Assembly (NCBI RefSeq): GCF_036226405.1
Contig: NZ_CP108464.1
Span: 9,052,001-9,116,000, forward strand
Direction: 5' to 3'
From: Streptomyces sp. NBC_01260
GTDB lineage: Bacteria > Actinomycetota > Actinomycetes > Streptomycetales > Streptomycetaceae
Length of the DNA stretch: 64,000 nucleotides
Under the pieces are notes generated by a model. That model saw nothing but the letters and a program-made list of their open reading frames with translations, made no database searches and was not told where the DNA came from. Shown piece after piece: positions 44,319-54,478 of this stretch. Position 1 is the first letter of the stretch, and each line of letters starts with the position of its first letter. Both the position numbers and the translations under genes were made by a program.

Positions 44319-45523
44319 GGCAATGAGCGCAGCGGGCGGCTACTTGCTCTGCACGTTCAACCGTACGCACCTCTGCACATACGCGAGTACGCCGACAACG
44401 GTTCCGTCAGTGATGTTGAAGGCGGCGAACAGGCTGGTGATGCCATGCCGGTAGTAGTCGTGGGTCCGGCGTTCGGGCATGCCCGGCATCATCGGCAGGA
44501 CCGGCTGTGAGCGGTCCAGGGCCTGGATCTGGGATTTCTCGTCCACGCAGAGCACGACCGCCTTCTCGGGCGGGTGATGGTACAAACCGACGACATCGAC
44601 GACCTTGGCGACGAACTGCGGGTCGGTGGACAGTTTGAAGGAGTCCTGCAGGTGCGGCTTGAGGTCGAACTTCTTCCAGATCCGGCCGATGGTCGACTTC
44701 GACAGGCCGGTGCGCTGAGCCATCGAGGCCCGTGACCAGTGGGTGTCTCTGCCCGCGGTCGACTCCAGGGTGGCCACGATGACCTCTTCGACCTGGTCGA
44801 GAAGGATCGAGGGTGGCCGACCCGAGCGGGGCTCGTCGTGCAGACCGTCGAGGCGTTGGGCGATGAACCGGGCCCGCCAGCGGTCCACGGTCGATCTGTC
44901 GACGCCGAGGTCGGCCGCGGCCTGCTGGTTCGTCCCGCCCTCCGCGCAGCGCAGCACGATCTTGGCTCGCAACGCGAGGAACTGGGCGGTCTTCGCCCGC
45001 CGCGCCCACTGCGTCAGCTGCGTCCGCTCAGCCTCGTTCAGGACCAGGTCGGCCTTGGGTCGGCCGATCCAGCCGGCGTCCTCAAGCCCGGCCATCCGCT
45101 CTGCGGCGAAAGCCCGACGCCACTTGCCAACCGTCTTGGCCTGGACACCGACGACGCGTGCGACACCCGCGTTCGACATGCCCTCAGCGCACGCCAGGAG
45201 GATCCGAGCCTTCTCGGCCGAGCGCCGGTCTGGCCATTCCGTCCGGCGCACCAACTCGGCACGCTCTTCCCCTGACAACGTGATCTTCACAGCAGAAGGG
45301 CCGGGATGTGACATGACAACAGGGTACTGACTAACCATGGGATTTCTGGCGCATCACACTAGTGCGTACTGCCGATCACCGCCCGCCTCCGGAGCCACGC
45401 CGCCGGACGCGGGGGTCAAGGTCCTGCGGGGCCCGCTCCTTCCCGTTCTGCGTTCCGTCGTGTCCACGGCAGTCGTACGAGCCGGGACCGGGGGCGTGGC
45501 CCGGCCCGGCAGAGGAGTACGTC

Positions 45524-46555
45524 ATGCCGAAGAACCAGTCCACCGCCGCACAGACCGCCCGCAGGGCGAGCCGGGGCGGAGCCAAGTACACCGAGGCCCT
45601 GCGCCGTGCGGGGACCGGCGATGCGCCGCACGCACCACACGTCCTGCGGTTCCTGGCGGAGCGCTCAGGGAACCTCTACCACCTGGTTGGCGGGATCGCG
45701 GCGGCCTGGGCACACAGTGGACAGCGGGTCCTGCTCCTCGAGGAAGCCGAGGACTACTGGAGCTGGACCATGAGCGGCGCGCGTCGCGGCCGGGGCCGCC
45801 GCAAGATTGAGCCGGCCACCCCGCCGGAGCCGACGACCAGCACGCTGTGGGCCTCGCCGGACGGCCCCGGCCTCCTGACACACCACGCCTGCATGTGGCA
45901 GGTCCGCCACGCCTCGCAGGAGAGCGACCGCGGCTTGCCCCGCACCGACCGCAGCCCGCTCACGTCGGCGGTGACCGACGCTCTCGGCACCCACGACGTG
46001 ATCGTCCTTGTGCCGAAGCACTGGTCCTACCCCGACCGTGAGAACGCAACGGCGCACGTCGTGATCGGGGAGATCGACATCTTCCCCGACACCGACTGCA
46101 GGACCGCACTCCCCGGCCCCGGGAACGAAGAGAAGGGCGTCCCGCTGAGCCCCGAGCAGAGCGCGGCAGTGCTGCGCGAGCGCTGTCTGGGCTTCCTCTT
46201 CGGATTCCCGCACCTCCCCATCGCCCTGGACGGGTTGATCTGGCAGTCGAACTGGGAGCTGCCCGTCGACGCGGACTACCTGGCGGGAGTCGACCGGGAC
46301 ATGGGCCGTGCCGGACTGCGCCCCATGGGCTGGTCGCTCGCCGGGCAGCGCCGGTCTGACCCGCACAAGCAGCTGCCCGAGCCCGACCGGCTGAAGGACC
46401 CCGGCTTCGTCCAGCAGTACCAGCTCTCGAACTCGCCACCTGATCAAGTGGAAAAGGCTCACTGTGACCGATCCGGTAACGCGGGAGCTGAAGTGAATTC
46501 ACCAATCCCACGAATCGAATATCTTTTTAACATCTTCAATACTTGTGATGCCTAG
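45524..46555 (+). CDS. hypothetical protein of Streptomyces plasmid type (3' end replaced)
   Basis: 343 residues from ATG 45524 (MPKNQSTAAQTARRASRGGA), preceded by GGCAGAGGAG. It contains KYTEALRRA, a hydrophobic NLYHLVGGIAAAWAHSGQRV reminiscent of ParA-like or plasmid proteins but without a Walker A loop, and a C-terminal LGFLFGFPHLPIALDGL. From about 46490 the GC content falls sharply and the frame runs into the antisense of the next gene, so the native C-terminus is probably lost. Confidence 0.6.
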   Translation: MPKNQSTAAQTARRASRGGAKYTEALRRAGTGDAPHAPHVLRFLAERSGNLYHLVGGIAAAWAHSGQRVLLLEEAEDYWSWTMSGARRGRGRRKIEPATPPEPTTSTLWASPDGPGLLTHHACMWQVRHASQESDRGLPRTDRSPLTSAVTDALGTHDVIVLVPKHWSYPDRENATAHVVIGEIDIFPDTDCRTALPGPGNEEKGVPLSPEQSAAVLRERCLGFLFGFPHLPIALDGLIWQSNWELPVDADYLAGVDRDMGRAGLRPMGWSLAGQRRSDPHKQLPEPDRLKDPGFVQQYQLSNSPPDQVEKAHCDRSGNAGAEVNSPIPRIEYLFNIFNTCDA

Positions 46556-46882
46556 AAATGTGCACACGGCTGCGGTGACAGCGAAAAAGGTTGACCAGTA
46601 TGTTGAATAAGAGAGCTTTCCCTTTCTTATCTCTCGAGCCAACTCCTCTCCGAGTAGTGAGAGAAGAGCTATAGGGCCGAGGAGGAGAGAGCAGAAGACC
46701 ACGTCTTGCTCCCATGACGGTTTTTCACCAGGTTTAAGGTCGAGGGAGTATACATAATCAAGCATCAGAAATAGCCCGACGCCAATTCCTAAGTAACTCC
46801 AGATGCCAGTTAGAATACCGTTGGATTCGGTGTTGGATTCAGTGCTAAATTCCCCGTTTTCTTCACCATCGTCTTCCTTCAC
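46499..46882 (-). CDS. low-GC membrane protein
   Basis: 127 residues. An acidic start (MKEDDGEENGEFSTESNTES), then three probable membrane helices (GILTGIWSYLGIGVGLFLML, VVFCSLLLGPIALLSLLG, WSTFFAVTAAVCTFLGI). Codon use is clearly AT-richer than everything around it, indicating recent transfer. The sharp GC boundary lies near 46490. Function unknown. Confidence 0.65.
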   Translation of the reverse strand: MKEDDGEENGEFSTESNTESNGILTGIWSYLGIGVGLFLMLDYVYSLDLKPGEKPSWEQDVVFCSLLLGPIALLSLLGEELAREIRKGKLSYSTYWSTFFAVTAAVCTFLGITSIEDVKKIFDSWDW

Positions 46883-46921
46883 GTTTCCCCCGGTTTCGGA
46901 TTCGTCAGTCGCGATAGTTGA

Positions 46922-47065
46922 TCATTCTGCGGATGCGTCGCACGGCAAGATACCGCTACCGGCCTCAGCTGTGAGGAGGATGGCGTGGCTGACCTGTTCG
47001 GTGGTACGGGTGGCCACCTGCGGTTCTCGTTCGTCGGATGCGACGTCGACGCGTGGTAGCCCAGG
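46922..47065 (-). pseudogene. C-terminal remnant of a small gene
   Basis: Minus strand VDVASDEREPQVATRTTEQV and SHAILLTAEAGSGILPC, stop at 46922. Codon use fits coding sequence but no start is visible before the next gene's antisense. Low confidence. Confidence 0.3.
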
Positions 47066-47120
47066 TGGCTTCTTCGGCCCCGCCAGCGCTGGGCTGGGGG
47101 CGCGGGTGCGGCGGTGCCGG

Positions 47121-47309
47121 TCAGTTGGTGGGCCAGGGTTTGCCCTGCCAGCACCACCGGCCGTGTCCGTCGCGTACGTAGGCGGGGTCACCGGGGCCGG
47201 TGTCCCCGCCCACCAAGGCGCCGTACTCACCGTTCTGCTCCTGGACGGGGTGGAGTTCGACGGTCTGCCCGTTCAGCGGGCCGCCGGTCATCTGTGCTGT
47301 CTCACTCAT
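47121..47309 (-). CDS. small hypothetical protein
   Basis: 62 residues: MSETAQMTGGPLNGQTVELH, then a Gly/Asp-rich centre and YVRDGHGRWCWQGKPWPTN. Short strand-rich proteins beginning 'GGPLNGQTV' are common in actinobacteria and phages. It lies just downstream of the TnpB-type frame, on the same strand. Confidence 0.6.
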   Translation of the reverse strand: MSETAQMTGGPLNGQTVELHPVQEQNGEYGALVGGDTGPGDPAYVRDGHGRWCWQGKPWPTN

Positions 47310-47339
47310 GGTGTGTCCTCGACCTTCAGTGCCTGGTTC

Positions 47340-48248
47340 TTACCGCTGGTCGGTGGTGTCGAGTGCGCGGTGTTTGATGTTGTGGGCGGCGCCGATGTCG
47401 GCGTGGGTGGCGTGTCCGCACTGTGTGCATTCGAAGACGGAGCGGGTGCGCCGGCTTTTGCGGTCGACGTGCCCGCACTGGTGGCAGGTCTGTGAGGTGT
47501 AGGCGGGGTTGACCGCGGTGACCCTGACGCCGTGGCGCTTGGCCTTGTACTCGATCTGCCGGCGGATCTCGCCGAAGCCGACATCGAGGATGGCCCGGTT
47601 CAGCCCGGCCTTCGCCGCCACGTTCCGCCCGGGTGCGTCCTGGGTGCCGCGCGCGGAGCGGGTCATGTTCTTCACCCGCAGGTCCTCGACCGCGATGTGC
47701 GCGAACTGGGTCACGAGCTGCTTCGTCAGCAGATGCTGTGTCGAGGCGCGCCGCTGCGCGACCAGCCCCATGAGCCGTGCGACCTGGTCCCGGGCCTCCC
47801 GCCAGCCCGCGCTCTGCCTGTGTGCGGGAAGCCCTCGCACGTGGCGGCGGGACATCCGCCGCTGCCACTTCGTCAGCTGGCGCACCGCGTTGTCCAGGTG
47901 CCGGGGGTTCTCGAACAACTGCGTTTTACCCTGCGCGGTGATCACCGGCTCGGAGGCCGCCGCGATGACAGCCACGCCCAGGTCGACCCCGACGGTCCCG
48001 CCGTCCCGCTGCTTGCGCGTGGGCAGGGCCGGCACCGGGGCAGCGATCCGGACATTGAACGACGCGTCGTGTCCGAAGTCGCAGTGGAGCTGGAACTCGG
48101 CCACCCCGACGACGGCTTCGTGGAGCTCGGCGACAACGACGCTCAGCCCCTCGGGCTCGTAGCCCCAGCCGTCTCCCAGACCGTTCGCGGCCAGCAGCGC
48201 CGCCACCACTGAGTAGTCGGCCGCGGTGATGGCACGGATGAGCGCCAT
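47340..48248 (-). pseudogene. GNAT-TnpB chimera
   Basis: About 302 codons from ATG 48248. The first 65 look like a GNAT acetyltransferase start (MALIRAITAADYSVVAALLA ... VVVAELHEAVVGVAEF). The rest is the RuvC part of an IS605-type TnpB: GGTVGVDLGVAVIAA, HIAVEDLRVKNMTRS, the zinc finger CHQCGHVDRKSRRTRSVFEC-TQCGH, and HADIGAAHNI. All three acidic residues are present, but the N-terminal recognition part of TnpB is missing, so it is probably dead. The fused frame upstream is the out-of-frame tail of the PIWI gene. Confidence 0.75.
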
Positions 48249-48357
48249 GGCCAGATTGTCCCAGGACCGTAGCGGCGTGGAGGGCATCGGCGTCAGCTTT
48301 GGCGTCGGTATCCCGGAATTCCTCAAGGGACTCCTCGTCGGGGTGAGCGCGCCTTGG

Positions 48358-51113
48358 CTACAGGCTGGTGGTCTCCTCCTGCGCGGTGTTCCCGTCTTCG
48401 GTGGCATCGGGGGCGTCTTCGGTGCTTTCCGCGGTGCGGCGGTAGTAGGGGTGGGTGGAGTCCATCCTGCGGGCGAGGTGGAGGGGGTGGGGGCGCTTTG
48501 GCGGACGTCGGAGGTGATGCCCTGGTTGGTCAGGACGGCGGCGACAGCTCCGATGAGGTCGCAGTCGGCGTCGGGGCTCTGGGCGATGACGGTGAACCGG
48601 GTGGCGGTGTGGGCGTAGCCGTTCTTGCTCTGGATGCCGCTGTCGAAGCGTGTCTCGTCCTTGCCGAAGCGGCCGGCGGGGCCGGCGGCCCAGGTGCGGG
48701 GGACATTGACGAGCAGGAGATCGGGAAAGGTGACGGCACCGGTGTCGGTGGCGAGTTGGAAGAGGCTGTTGGTGGTGTCGGTGGCGCGCCAGGTGCCGTC
48801 GCTGGTGCGCATGTGGGCCCCGGTGGGGCGGCCGATGCGTTCCAGGTCGCCGATGACGCGGACGGTGGCCAGGGGGCGCTGGGCGCGGGGGAGGCTGTGG
48901 CCGGGCAGCCAGGATGCCGGCCGGGGCATGCCGGGGGGCGGGTCCTGGCCCAGGGCTTCGTCGGTTAGGCCCGCCCAGATGTACTCGGCGGCGTCGCCGT
49001 CGACGTAGAGGACGGCGGGGGCTGTTGCGGGGAGTTGGGTGCGGATGGCGATGAGGGCCTGCTCGACGATGTCCGCGGCGGCACGGGCCTGGAGTGTCTC
49101 GTCCGCGGCGGCGCGGTATCCGCTGACGTCCCATGCGAGGTCGGTGGCGTGCAGCGCTGTTGTGGCCGGGCTGTGGGGCTGCCACTGCCCGGCCTGGGGG
49201 CTGTAGGCCCAGACCTGCCAGGGGTCGTCCTTCCCGCCGGTGGGGCGCATCGCGGTGAGGGTTGCGGTGATCGGTGCTGGTTCGGTGGTACGGCGCTTGC
49301 CGGGTGTGCGGCGCTGGGCGTGGCGGCGGACGTGGATGCCGATGTGCCACCAGTTCTCGAGCGGCAGTTTGCCGAACGCGGCACCGAGGCGGTGGTCGGT
49401 GGCGCCGACGCCGCTGAGGATCTCGCGCAGCACGTTCGCGGTCGAGCTGTCGAGGCCGCTCTGGCGGGAGGCGACCTTCTTCGCGCGGTACTTCTCGTTG
49501 TAGGGCTTGCCCTCCCGGGTGTGGGTGGGGACCGGCGGCGGGGCCTGCTTGATGTACTGGGAGGTCGTTGCGAGGCGCGCGAGAGCCTGCTTGGAGGGCC
49601 ACTTGCCGTCCTCGGCCTCGGCCTTCTCGCGGGCTTCGACGCTCGGGTACCAGCGCTCGGGGTCCCAGTCGGTCTCGCAGATCGCCGCGACGAGCATGTC
49701 CTCGCGGGTGTAGGGGGCGAGCAGTTGCGCCAGGTCCCGCTCGCGCTCCGCGCTGGTGCGCGGTCCGTGGCCGAGGGCATCGGTCTTGTCGTGGAGGAAG
49801 ACGACCTCGATACGCCCGCCGGCGACGGGTTCGGCGACACCGTCGACGGCCTTCCAGTCCTCGCCGGGGCCCCACTGGTCGGCGATCGCGCCCTTCACCC
49901 GGGCGCGGACCTCGTCGGTGCTCCACAGGACGGGGACGAGGAGGGTGCCCACGCCGGCGGCGTCCAGGGCGGCGGGGATCCGTTCGAAGGGGATCGGTCC
50001 GCTGACGCGTGAGCCGCTCTCGGTGGGAGGCACCTTGATGCCGGGGACCTCGATGAACACGGGGCTGCGGTGGCTGTACTTCTCGCACCGGCTGTCGATG
50101 GCTTCTTCGATGTGGCGGAAGAACTCCATGCCGTGTCCGCGGCCCAGGCCGGGGGTGCGGGCGCTGGCTGGGGCGACGGCCCAGACCGGCCCCGGGGCGG
50201 TGTCGGCCAGGGCGTCGTCGGCGAGGTGCTCGGGGAAGGGAGGCACGTTCGCGCTCAGGCGGGGCAGGGCGGCCAGGCGGCGACTGGCGGCTACCGCGGG
50301 GACGTTCAGGCGGCGTTTCCACGGCGGGCCGTCGGCGGCTGCGGAGACGACGAGCGGCTGGTCAGGGTTGGCCAGCAGGACGGTGGCGACCCTCTTCCAG
50401 GAGGTGGCGAGGAGGGTGGTGGTGGCGTTCACGGTCACCGCGTGGCGCCGGGAGTGACCGCTGGCGGCGGTGCCGATGGTGATACGGGGCAGCAGGTGCC
50501 GCACGACGCCCTTGCGGTCGGGTTGGGCGGGCAGTTCGTGGCCGATCGCGGCCAGCCGGCCGTCGGTGCACAGGGTGAAACGGACGGGGGTGCCGTTGTT
50601 GCGGGGCCACTCGAGGGCGGCGAGTTCCTCGGCCAGGCGCCAGCGGGCGAGTTCGCCCGGCCACCATGCGCGCGAGCGTTTGCCGGCGCTCGGCGGCGCG
50701 GGCAGGACGGCGGAGCGGGGCTCGGCCCGGGCGAGGAGTTCGGCCAGTTGTTCGCCGATGCGCTGGCCGTCGGGCCCGAGGACCACGGCTTCGGCCCAGT
50801 AGCGGAACACGTCGTGCCGGTCCTCGGCGCTGATCGGCGCCGCGCACAGGAGTTCGTAGCAGCCGTCGTTCCACTGCCAGCGCGCCCAGGTGCCCGCCGC
50901 CGCGCGCAGGACACACTCCAGTGCCCGGTAGGGGGGCTGCACGTCCAGACCGGTGCCGACGTTGCGCTTGTACTCGCGCGACAGCTCCATGGCCAGATCC
51001 AGCACGGGAGCCTCGGGCCGGTAGGCGATGACCTCGCCCAGGTCGGCGGGAGCGGTGCGGAACTGCAGCAGGCGCGCCTGCTTGCGAGCGACGCTGTCGA
51101 GCGGGCGACTCAT
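48358..51113 (-). CDS. pPIWI-RE module protein (PIWI/RNase H-like)
   Basis: About 918 residues. N-terminal region with IAYRPEAPVLDLAMELSREY; a central domain with VFIEVPGIKVPPTE, AGVGTLLVPVLWSTDEVRAR and VFLHDKTDALG; a C-terminal PIWI/RNase H-like part with PAVLYVDGDAAEYIWAGL and GRFGKDETRFDSGIQSKN. This matches the prokaryotic PIWI-RE family described by Aravind's group, as does the gene order with a DinG-type helicase and an REase. One base is missing in the G runs at 48483-48493; restoring it gives the expected PLHLARRMDSTHPYY tail and stop at 48358. It is predicted to bind a guide or RNA/DNA hybrid in defence. Confidence 0.85.
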
Positions 51114-54100
51114 GCGTACTCTCCCAGGTAGGAGTCAAAGCCCGCGCGCAGCGCGGGGAGCATGTGCTGGGCGTGGGCGTACTCGGCGAATTCCTCGACG
51201 GTGTGGCCGTAGGAAGCGCCGAGCTGGGCGAGGTCGTCCTGCGGGGACTGCTCGAGCCATCCCCGGATCAGGGTGGGCAGGTCGGATCCCCAGGTGGGGT
51301 CGTGGAAGGCGCCGTCGATGAAGTGGAGCTCGACGTGGGTCTGCCCGCGGCGTCCGCGGCCTGCCAACTGGACGCTCTGCCCGAGGAGGGTGGCGACGAG
51401 TTCGTACTTCAGCTCGTCGGGCAGGGCGGAGAAGCGCTTGGGTGCGTTGAGGTTCAGGCGCAGGTGCGCGTCGGCCGCCGCGCGGGCCCGGGCCAGTACG
51501 GCGGCGGGGTCGTCGCCGGGTACGGTGTCGCGCCAGGCCCGGGCGGCGACACTGGCCGCCAGCACCGCAGGGTCCTCGGCCGGCATGACCGGCCGCACAC
51601 CCATGGCGATCAGGGTGATGGCCGACACGGCGATGCCCTCGAACACGGTTAGCACGTTCAAGCCCCGCTCGGTGCGCGGCAGCGGCGAGATGAGCACCTC
51701 ACCGTCGAGGTCCGCCAGCTCCGCGAAACGGTCGCGGGTGAGCTGGCCGATCGCATCGCAGACCGGCGGCAGAGACGGGTCGGGAGTATCCGCGACGGCG
51801 ACGTAGATCCGCAGCCGCCGTCCGAGGGCGAGCGCGGTGTCGTACAGGGCCTGGGCGAACAGGCGGGCATGCCGGTAGGAGTTGACGGTGATCAGGGCCC
51901 GCGCACGATGGCGGGTGCGCGCGTCTGCGGCCAGCCGGTCCAGGTCGCGCACCAGGCCCGGTGCGTAGCCGGCGGCCAGAGAGATGACCCGCTGGTCGCG
52001 TTCGCGGTAGGGGGTGCTGCCGACAGCCAAGAGCTTGCCGTCGGCGACAGGGGTGCTGTTGAAGATGGTCAGACCATCTCGGAGGGTGTCGGGCATCGCC
52101 CAGTCGGGGCGGGCGAGCAGGTGGGTGCGTGCCGCGCCCGGCATGAACCCGGTGGCGGACATGCCTAGGACAGTGCGCTGGCGGCCGCTCAGGGCGAGGG
52201 AGACGATGCTGCCGAGGAACTGCGTCTCGGTATGGGGATCGGCGCGCAGCACCTCCATCTTGAAACTCGCGTGGCCACCCGGATCGTCCAGCCCCTCGAA
52301 GCGGAAACCGCCCAGCTGCCGGCCCAAAGGACCGAACGGGACGACGGTGCCGGAGCCCCGGTGGCCGATGGCGTCGGAGAGCTCGGAGGCAGCGTCGATG
52401 CCGTGCCCGGTGAGTTCGCCGGCCCTGTCCGTCAGGGTGAACATCGTGTGGACGATGGCCGTCAGCCACGTCTTCATCATCAACGCGTGCAGGACGCCCG
52501 CGGTGACCTCGGTGCGCGTGAGCGCCTGCACCGGCTCCGGCCGGTCGAGCCCGCGCTGTGCCGGCACCGTGGACTCGGCAGGTGCTCCGTCGGCTCCGTT
52601 CTCGGCAGCGCAGAAGGCGGGCAGCGCGGTGGAGACGATCTCCCGCAGTTCGTCCTTGAAGGAAGCAAGCTGCCACTCCCCGCCCTCGTCGATCGTGAGC
52701 ATCCGCTCCAGCACGCCCGGGACGGGCCGCAGCCGATCCGGCAGGACAGCGCAGGAAGGCCGGTCGCCCGGCCGGGTGGCCACGCGCGGGAGTAGAGCCT
52801 GCAGACAGTCGGCCTGCTCGGCGGTGGCCGCGGCCTCGGGATCCACCCCGATCAGGTTCTCCAGCAGATGCCGGTCCCACTGATGGGGTTGATACCAGCG
52901 CTTGCGGTCCTGCAGGACCTGCCGCGTCCGGCGCGGGTCCTGCCCACGGGCCAGGGCCTGGGCCTGGGCGACCTCGGTGCAGACCTCCTCCCCGGCCACC
53001 AGGTCGAGCAGCTGCTCAGCCAGGAATACCGCCCGGGTCAGGGGCCGGCGCACCGCCACCGCCAGCCGAGGCGGCGCCTGGTGCAGGCTGTCGCGGATGC
53101 GCCGCAGCACCGTGGTCGGGCGGGAGCGGGACGCGAGCTCCAGCTCGCCGCACTCACCGAACCCCCGCGACTGGTAGGCATCAACCTCATCGACGACCAC
53201 ATAGGACGCCAGGCGCAGAAGGAACTCCCGCACGCTGATGCTGTTGCGGACCTCCCCGTCGACCTCCACCGGAACTTTGATCATCCCGGACTGGAAACAG
53301 GCGTGGGTGGTCACGATGATCCTGGCCGTCGTTGCGGCCTCGACGTGGGAGAACTTCCCGCAGGACGACACATACGGGCACAGAGCCCGCTCCGGTTGGC
53401 CAAAAGCATCCGACGCCGCAACCGTGCACGGCTCCCTGCCGCCCTCAAAGGCGTCACGTCCCTCCAGCTGCGCTTGCGCGGCGCACCCGTAGGCGGAGTT
53501 GTTGACGAGGAAGGCAATGCTGGCCGAGGCCTGCGCCAGCGGCACGCCGGTGCCCTCCAGCTTCGCGGCGGAGCGCAGCGCGAACTTGTACCGGCTGTTG
53601 GGGGCGATGAACGGCGTGGCCGTCTCCTTGACGCCCGCCGCCCGCAGCTCCTGCTGCAAGGTGGAGGCCTCGCCGTAGACATCGCCGTTGTCACTGACCA
53701 CCAGCACGGTGGTGCGGTCCAGGCCCGCCTGCTGGATCGCCAGGCCTCGGCCGAAGACGTTCTTGCCCACGCCCGGGGGCGCACTCAGCAGGTGCGTCCG
53801 GCCCGGCGGCAGGACGACGGGTTCCAAGGGGCGCTGCCCGCCACCGATGGTCCCGCGCAGCAGCAGCGCGATCTGCTTCTCACGGAAAGCCGGGCCCTGC
53901 ATATCCTGGTCGGTGTCCCGGCTCTGCCAGCCGAGCTCATCGGCGTCCACCACCAACTCAACCGCCGGCGCGGTCACGACCTGAGGCGGCCTGTACACCC
54001 CCTGCTCGTCGGGGAAAGCGAGCTGGACTCGCCCACGCGATGTCGGCGCCGACCAGCCCGATCCGCTCGCGACCCGCAGCAGCCGCCGAGGCTTAGCCGG

Positions 54101-54478
54101 CGCGAGCAGGCGTTCGGCGACGTCCGAAGGGTCCTGCCCGTGAGCCGGCAGCACTTCAAACGCCCGCCCACGCTCGTGGTACCCGAGCGCGTAGAGAGCG
54201 GGCAGCGGGTCGTCCGCGTCCGGGGTGTGGAAGACGTCGTAGACGGTCCGTTCGACGTGGTGCAGTAGCGCCTCACCCCGATGGCGGGTGCCCAACAGCG
54301 CACCGAGGCGCTGCTTGTCCGCCTCCGACCACTGCGCCCAGCCCGCCACGACACGCGGCGCGTGCCCGCTCAGCAGGACATGGGCGTCCGCGACGCGCAC
54401 CACCTGCCGCCCGTCGCGGAACCGGGCGGGAAGAAGATACTCGGCCAAGGCCAGAGCACCGGCAAGCGTCCTGCTCAC
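51110..54478 (-). CDS. DinG/XPD-like helicase of the pPIWI-RE system
   Basis: 1122 residues. Walker A LSAPPGVGKN (about 231-240), Walker B YVVVDEVDAY (DEVD about 430-433), and four cysteines between them (C332, C351, C367, C373) spaced like the iron-sulphur cluster of DinG/XPD helicases. Late motifs include GMSATGFMPGAARTHLL and GRGRRGQTHVELHFID near the end. It overlaps the PIWI gene and the REase gene by 4 nt each, so the three are translationally coupled. Likely a 5'-3' DNA helicase unwinding target or hybrid. Confidence 0.87.
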   Translation of the reverse strand: MSRTLAGALALAEYLLPARFRDGRQVVRVADAHVLLSGHAPRVVAGWAQWSEADKQRLGALLGTRHRGEALLHHVERTVYDVFHTPDADDPLPALYALGYHERGRAFEVLPAHGQDPSDVAERLLAPAKPRRLLRVASGSGWSAPTSRGRVQLAFPDEQGVYRPPQVVTAPAVELVVDADELGWQSRDTDQDMQGPAFREKQIALLLRGTIGGGQRPLEPVVLPPGRTHLLSAPPGVGKNVFGRGLAIQQAGLDRTTVLVVSDNGDVYGEASTLQQELRAAGVKETATPFIAPNSRYKFALRSAAKLEGTGVPLAQASASIAFLVNNSAYGCAAQAQLEGRDAFEGGREPCTVAASDAFGQPERALCPYVSSCGKFSHVEAATTARIIVTTHACFQSGMIKVPVEVDGEVRNSISVREFLLRLASYVVVDEVDAYQSRGFGECGELELASRSRPTTVLRRIRDSLHQAPPRLAVAVRRPLTRAVFLAEQLLDLVAGEEVCTEVAQAQALARGQDPRRTRQVLQDRKRWYQPHQWDRHLLENLIGVDPEAAATAEQADCLQALLPRVATRPGDRPSCAVLPDRLRPVPGVLERMLTIDEGGEWQLASFKDELREIVSTALPAFCAAENGADGAPAESTVPAQRGLDRPEPVQALTRTEVTAGVLHALMMKTWLTAIVHTMFTLTDRAGELTGHGIDAASELSDAIGHRGSGTVVPFGPLGRQLGGFRFEGLDDPGGHASFKMEVLRADPHTETQFLGSIVSLALSGRQRTVLGMSATGFMPGAARTHLLARPDWAMPDTLRDGLTIFNSTPVADGKLLAVGSTPYRERDQRVISLAAGYAPGLVRDLDRLAADARTRHRARALITVNSYRHARLFAQALYDTALALGRRLRIYVAVADTPDPSLPPVCDAIGQLTRDRFAELADLDGEVLISPLPRTERGLNVLTVFEGIAVSAITLIAMGVRPVMPAEDPAVLAASVAARAWRDTVPGDDPAAVLARARAAADAHLRLNLNAPKRFSALPDELKYELVATLLGQSVQLAGRGRRGQTHVELHFIDGAFHDPTWGSDLPTLIRGWLEQSPQDDLAQLGASYGHTVEEFAEYAHAQHMLPALRAGFDSYLGEYA

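Larger units (their letters stand above)
41581..44397 (+). mobile_element. IS21-family element with a passenger gene
   Basis: 2817 bp. Ends TGTCGGCGTAC with repeated internal blocks (CGTACGGATGAACGTACAGA at the left, a close match reversed at the right), flanked by the 5-bp duplication ACGGT (41576-41580, 44398-44402). It carries istA, istB and a third gene on the opposite strand (43896-44318) inside the right end. Confidence 0.9.
39817..45314 (-). pseudogene. IS630 family transposase in three pieces
   Basis: The N-terminal piece (45314-44403, [20 protein letters not shown] ... [20 protein letters not shown] ... [11 protein letters not shown]), middle piece (about 41580-41468, ISQLHRRHRAIEFKKFL ... 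GLDVHLVCDN) and C-terminal piece (40133-39817, YATHNTAEIKTWLGKHPRFH ... SSWMNQVERWFGLLTDKLIR) join into one DDE transposase of about 445 residues. It is longer than usual because the N-terminal HTH is duplicated ([20 protein letters not shown] and [20 protein letters not shown]). Inactivated by the IS110 and IS21 insertions. Confidence 0.88.
39791..45359 (-). mobile_element. IS630-family element split by IS110 and IS21
   Basis: Ends GTGTGATGCGCCAGAAATCC (39791) and its complement ending at 45359, flanked by TA on both sides. Only about 1.4 kb belongs to IS630: 39791-40135, 41466-41580 and 44403-45359. The rest is IS110 (40136-41465) and IS21 (41581-44397, with a 5-bp ACGGT duplication). Confidence 0.9.

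Noticed and set aside
47340..51113. Single 1257-residue PIWI-TnpB fusion protein
   Set aside because: The join depends on a one-base deviation in G runs; restoring it gives a normal PIWI end and a stop, while the TnpB part has its own upstream ATG.
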